Positions 42,025 through 44,314 of a DNA stretch of 44,314 nucleotides are shown one piece after another; positions within the stretch are counted from its first letter, which is position 1; the number at the start of each line of letters is the position of its first letter. Made by a program: the position numbers and the translations under genes. Origin of the DNA: Phycisphaerae bacterium (GTDB taxonomy: Bacteria > Planctomycetota > Phycisphaerae > Sedimentisphaerales > Anaerobacaceae); NCBI GenBank assembly GCA_012744475.1, contig JAAYBV010000102.1:1-44314 (forward strand), read 5' to 3'. A model generated the notes under the pieces. It saw only the letters and a program-made list of their open reading frames with translations. It had not been told where the DNA came from and did not search any database.

Positions 42025-43295
42025 CCTTCTGCGGCCTGCCCGCTGTGGCGTCCGCCCTCTCGGCGGACGACTACGCCTTGGCCGGCCGCATGCACATGTG
42101 CCAGGGGACGGCTACGGGTCTGGCCGATGCCTACGACATCTTCGATGCTGGAATCGAGGACCCCAACTGCCCCGATTGCCGGACGGACCGCGAGTTGGTC
42201 CTGCTGCGGGCGATGACTGAGGCCGCCATACTGTTCCTCGACCACGGCGATGTCCTGGCGGTCGACGATCTTCTGGATCTGGCCGACGGGTTTGGAGTCG
42301 GCGTGGCCGTCAGGGCGTTTGACGGCGTCCGGTCGAGGAATCTGCATGAGCCGATCGGCCCGGAGCCGCTGCCGCGCGAAGCGGACCCGAACCATGTGCG
42401 TCGGGTGCTTGATGACTCGATCCTGCCTCGGTTGGAGTCGATCATCGCGGAACTGGACTCCATCGAGGACGCGCCCGCGCCGTTCGTGATGTACATGTCC
42501 CCCGAAGAAACGGGACTGACCGGCGATCTGGAGATCGATTACGGCGACGTGCTGATCCTCAGAGGTCTGTTCCTGGCTTACAGGGGCTTGCTGGAGGCGC
42601 AGATCGCCTGCGACGGAAAGCCCTATGTCTACGAAGGCATCCCGGACAGATTCAGCTTTCGCGAGACAGTCCCGGAGGGCAACCTTCTGATCGAATGGGC
42701 CCGGCGTCTGGCAGGGCGGCGGGTGGAGGAGACGGACGCCTATCTGACGTCAATCCGGCAGGCCCGACAGGATTGGATCGACGCGATCACGTGCTACATG
42801 GATGCCCTCGAATACATCGCCCTGGAGGACAACCCGGCGGGGACGGATCCCCAGGAAGACGAACTGACGTACATCGATGCGACGAACCTGCCGCACCTCG
42901 ATGTTTACGTGAACGTGCTCGTGACGCTGCGCGGCTACCTTCAGCGGGACATGGCAGGTTCGGAACCGAGCGTTACGACGCGGACCTACGACGTCCATGA
43001 CAGCGAGGCAGCGCCCCTCGGTGAATTGGTTCTCCTCTTTGACGGTGCCCGTTTCGAGGGCCGTCGCGGCGTGCTGAAACTGGCCGACGGCAGCGTGATG
43101 GAGGTCGACTGGTTTGGCATGCTCGACTCCGACAGCATCGGAATCAGCCTGTTCTCTGCCGATCGCCAAATCGAGGCTTGGCTGGAAGGCGCGATTGACA
43201 GCGACCGCGCCGTCATCGCGAACGGCACACTGGACTTCTGGGGTGCCGAGCTACAGGCCGACGCTTCGTCCACGGTCTCTTTCGCCGTGAGGTGA
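41991..43295 (+). CDS. Secreted protein of unknown function overlapping the LptC-like gene
   Basis: The 434-residue product has a Sec signal (MGKRTLAWIVLTFCGLPAVA, cut near SALSA). The N-terminal 60 residues hold Cys pairs (HMCQGT, PNCPDC). The middle is helical, with long acidic helices (LDDSILPRLESIIAELDSIE, IDYGDVLILRGLFLAYRGLL, LTSIRQARQDWIDAITCYMD), and the last 120 residues look beta-rich. The helical middle resembles tetratricopeptide-like or solenoid proteins, but no repeat is clear. I recognise no family. ATG 41991 has GGAAGGGG seven bases upstream and lies inside the upstream gene, overlapping it by 34 bases, so the two are translated together. It is presumably periplasmic or exported. 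Confidence 0.7.
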   Translation: MGKRTLAWIVLTFCGLPAVASALSADDYALAGRMHMCQGTATGLADAYDIFDAGIEDPNCPDCRTDRELVLLRAMTEAAILFLDHGDVLAVDDLLDLADGFGVGVAVRAFDGVRSRNLHEPIGPEPLPREADPNHVRRVLDDSILPRLESIIAELDSIEDAPAPFVMYMSPEETGLTGDLEIDYGDVLILRGLFLAYRGLLEAQIACDGKPYVYEGIPDRFSFRETVPEGNLLIEWARRLAGRRVEETDAYLTSIRQARQDWIDAITCYMDALEYIALEDNPAGTDPQEDELTYIDATNLPHLDVYVNVLVTLRGYLQRDMAGSEPSVTTRTYDVHDSEAAPLGELVLLFDGARFEGRRGVLKLADGSVMEVDWFGMLDSDSIGISLFSADRQIEAWLEGAIDSDRAVIANGTLDFWGAELQADASSTVSFAVR

Positions 43296-43325
43296 AAACG
43301 GAAGGCGCCTCCGGCGGGGGACGGG

Positions 43326-44045
43326 TCACGTCGCTTCGTTCACCGTCTTGGCGGCTTCCGGCGTGGCGTTGTCCCGTTCCTGGACCCGCTTCGGCGCCAG
43401 CAGATCGGCCGGAGAAACGATCCCGCCGGAGATGATCATCTTGAACCCATCTTCAATCGGAACGTCAGTGACGATGATCGTCTCGGCTGGGAAGAGTTCC
43501 AGAAAGCCTGTCGTCGGGTTCGGGGTCGTCGGGATCAGGACTTTGGCGAATCGACGGCCCGCGGGGTCGTCCACGTACCCTGTGAGAAAGCCGACGGCCT
43601 TCAGACCCGGATAGGGGAAATCCACGACAACGACCGACTTGAACGCCGCGCCCTGCGGCTGGGACAAGGCTTCCATCACCTGCTTCGTGGCCGCGTAAAC
43701 GCTCCGGGCCAGCGGGATCTTCAGCCAGATGGCCTCCCAGGCCGCGATCAGCCGCCGGCTAATGAGGTGCTGGCCTAATCCTCCAATGAAGTACAGCAGC
43801 ACCAGCAGCAGCAGTATGGCAAACAGCGAAACGTACAAGTCTGCCTTGCCTTCGGGCAACGCTTGAATCCAGTGGTGTTGCTCCATTTGTCTCGTCGCAT
43901 AGCTGACGACCGGTCGCAGTAGGCCGGCGGCCAGCCGAAACAGCCACCCGATGACCAGAAGTGTGACGCCAAGCGGCACGATGACCAGCATACCCGACGC
44001 CAACCGCCGACTGAGCCATTTCTTGAACGTGACCCAAATCTTCAT
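43326..44045 (-). CDS. DUF502 family membrane protein
   Basis: The 239-residue protein has two membrane regions: RRLASGMLVIVPLGVTLLVI near the start and LYVSLFAILLLLVLLYFIGG at about 70-90. The family core follows: RSVYAATKQVMEALSQPQGA, FKSVVVVDFPYPGLKAVGFL, VLIPTTPNPTTGFLELFPAE and DGFKMIISGGIVSP. This pattern is DUF502, whose function is unknown in bacteria; distant plant homologues (COV-like) are membrane trafficking-related. AGGGA precedes the ATG. It converges on the secreted-protein gene with a gap of 30 bases and has its own promoter candidate. No link to the polysaccharide genes is evident. Confidence 0.88.
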   Translation of the reverse strand: MKIWVTFKKWLSRRLASGMLVIVPLGVTLLVIGWLFRLAAGLLRPVVSYATRQMEQHHWIQALPEGKADLYVSLFAILLLLVLLYFIGGLGQHLISRRLIAAWEAIWLKIPLARSVYAATKQVMEALSQPQGAAFKSVVVVDFPYPGLKAVGFLTGYVDDPAGRRFAKVLIPTTPNPTTGFLELFPAETIIVTDVPIEDGFKMIISGGIVSPADLLAPKRVQERDNATPEAAKTVNEAT

Positions 44046-44091
44046 CGTTGTCGTCCCTACACTTGTGGCGCTTGTCTGACCACTGCCGGAA

Positions 44092-44161
44092 CCGGCACGT
44101 GAGATTCTCCGCTACAGAAGATCCCAGTGACGTTTGTACCGGAAACGTGCCGGCTCTGCAA
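44092..44161 (-). promoter_or_regulatory. Candidate promoter of the DUF502 gene with perfect 9-bp inverted repeat
   Basis: On the minus strand TTGCAG (44161-44156), a 17-base spacer and TACAAA (44138-44133) form a weak promoter. CCGGCACGT (44092-44100) and ACGTGCCGG (44145-44153) are exact inverted repeats; one arm lies in the spacer and the other downstream of the start site. This could be an operator. Confidence 0.35.
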
Positions 44162-44190
44162 GCGTTTCGCACTACCCGACAATGGGAGGT

Positions 44191-44314
44191 GTCTGTGCGA
44201 ATTTCGCGGCAAGGCCCGTTTTCCACCACGGAGCGCCCTGTGTGGCAGCGGCAAACGGAGCAAGGCGGAGTTTGCCGATGGCTTCGACGGCATGCGTATC
44301 ACCATCGGCAAGCC
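44191..44314. repeat. REP-like element with GTGTGGCAGC core (copy C), cut by the window end
   Basis: It begins GTCTGTGCGAATTTCGCGGC, has GTGTGGCAGC at 44240-44249, then a hairpin (GGCAAAC and GTTTGCC) and GATGG...CCATC. The block order is that of 18509-18595. The element runs out of the window on the right. Confidence 0.6.

Noticed and set aside
44057-44311. Possible 84-codon minus-strand gene at the right edge
   Set aside because: It lies wholly on the repeat copy and the DUF502 promoter region.
1-44314. CRISPR arrays, tRNA or rRNA genes, integrases, transposases, toxin-antitoxin pairs
   Set aside because: No regular direct-repeat array, no tRNA-like cloverleaf ends with CCA, and no such protein motifs were found on either strand.

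Overview
The window looks like a piece of a planctomycete chromosome, most likely class Phycisphaerae (Sedimentisphaerales-like). This is inferred from gene content and not from a marker gene. The signs are high G+C, many secreted LamG/discoidin/PKD/PQQ-propeller proteins, a PEP-CTERM protein, ECF sigma factors each next to a membrane protein with a large periplasmic domain, and several families of short palindromic intergenic repeats. No rRNA, tRNA, CRISPR array, insertion sequence or phage gene was seen.

Region 1 (0.04-18.4 kb) is about sensing and cell-surface proteins. A multi-PAS/GAF histidine kinase and its C-terminal receiver lie in two reading frames separated by a one-base slip in a four-G run. 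Three ECF sigma/anti-sigma-type pairs follow (4.0-5.9, 8.2-10.2 and 16.3-18.4 kb). Between them lie secreted proteins: a PKD-domain protein, a PQQ-like propeller, a 971-residue LamG/discoidin protein behind a near-consensus promoter and a long structured leader, and a PEP-CTERM protein.

Region 2 (18.6-29.0 kb) looks like a peptide-use island. It holds a POT-family peptide symporter (minus strand) and, on the plus strand, a secreted tricorn-like protease with a charged collagen-like insert, a lipoprotein zinc peptidase, an OPT oligopeptide transporter and an M20 dipeptidase. Together they could cut peptides outside the cytoplasm, import them and finish hydrolysis inside.

Region 3 (29.5-32.9 kb) has a Tat-exported DUF362 protein and a PMT-like membrane protein. 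The latter carries a large soluble insert in which DUF5648-like repeats interrupt a cadherin-like domain.

Region 4 (32.9-41.0 kb, minus strand) is a surface-polysaccharide operon of seven genes: flippase (Wzx type), UDP-galactopyranose mutase, galactofuranosyltransferase-like GT2, polymerase (Wzy type), GT4, an SDR sugar-nucleotide enzyme and a second GT2. A near-consensus promoter (TTGACA-N17-TATACT) lies in front, and several genes overlap. Divergently transcribed are a possible LptC/OstA-like protein and an unrecognised secreted protein. A DUF502 membrane protein closes the window.

The strongest points for a second look are the DUF5648-in-cadherin-in-glycosyltransferase architecture, the split hybrid kinase, the discoidin domain on an anti-sigma-like protein, the peptide island with its odd tricorn insert, and two families of MITE/REP-like repeats shared among loci.
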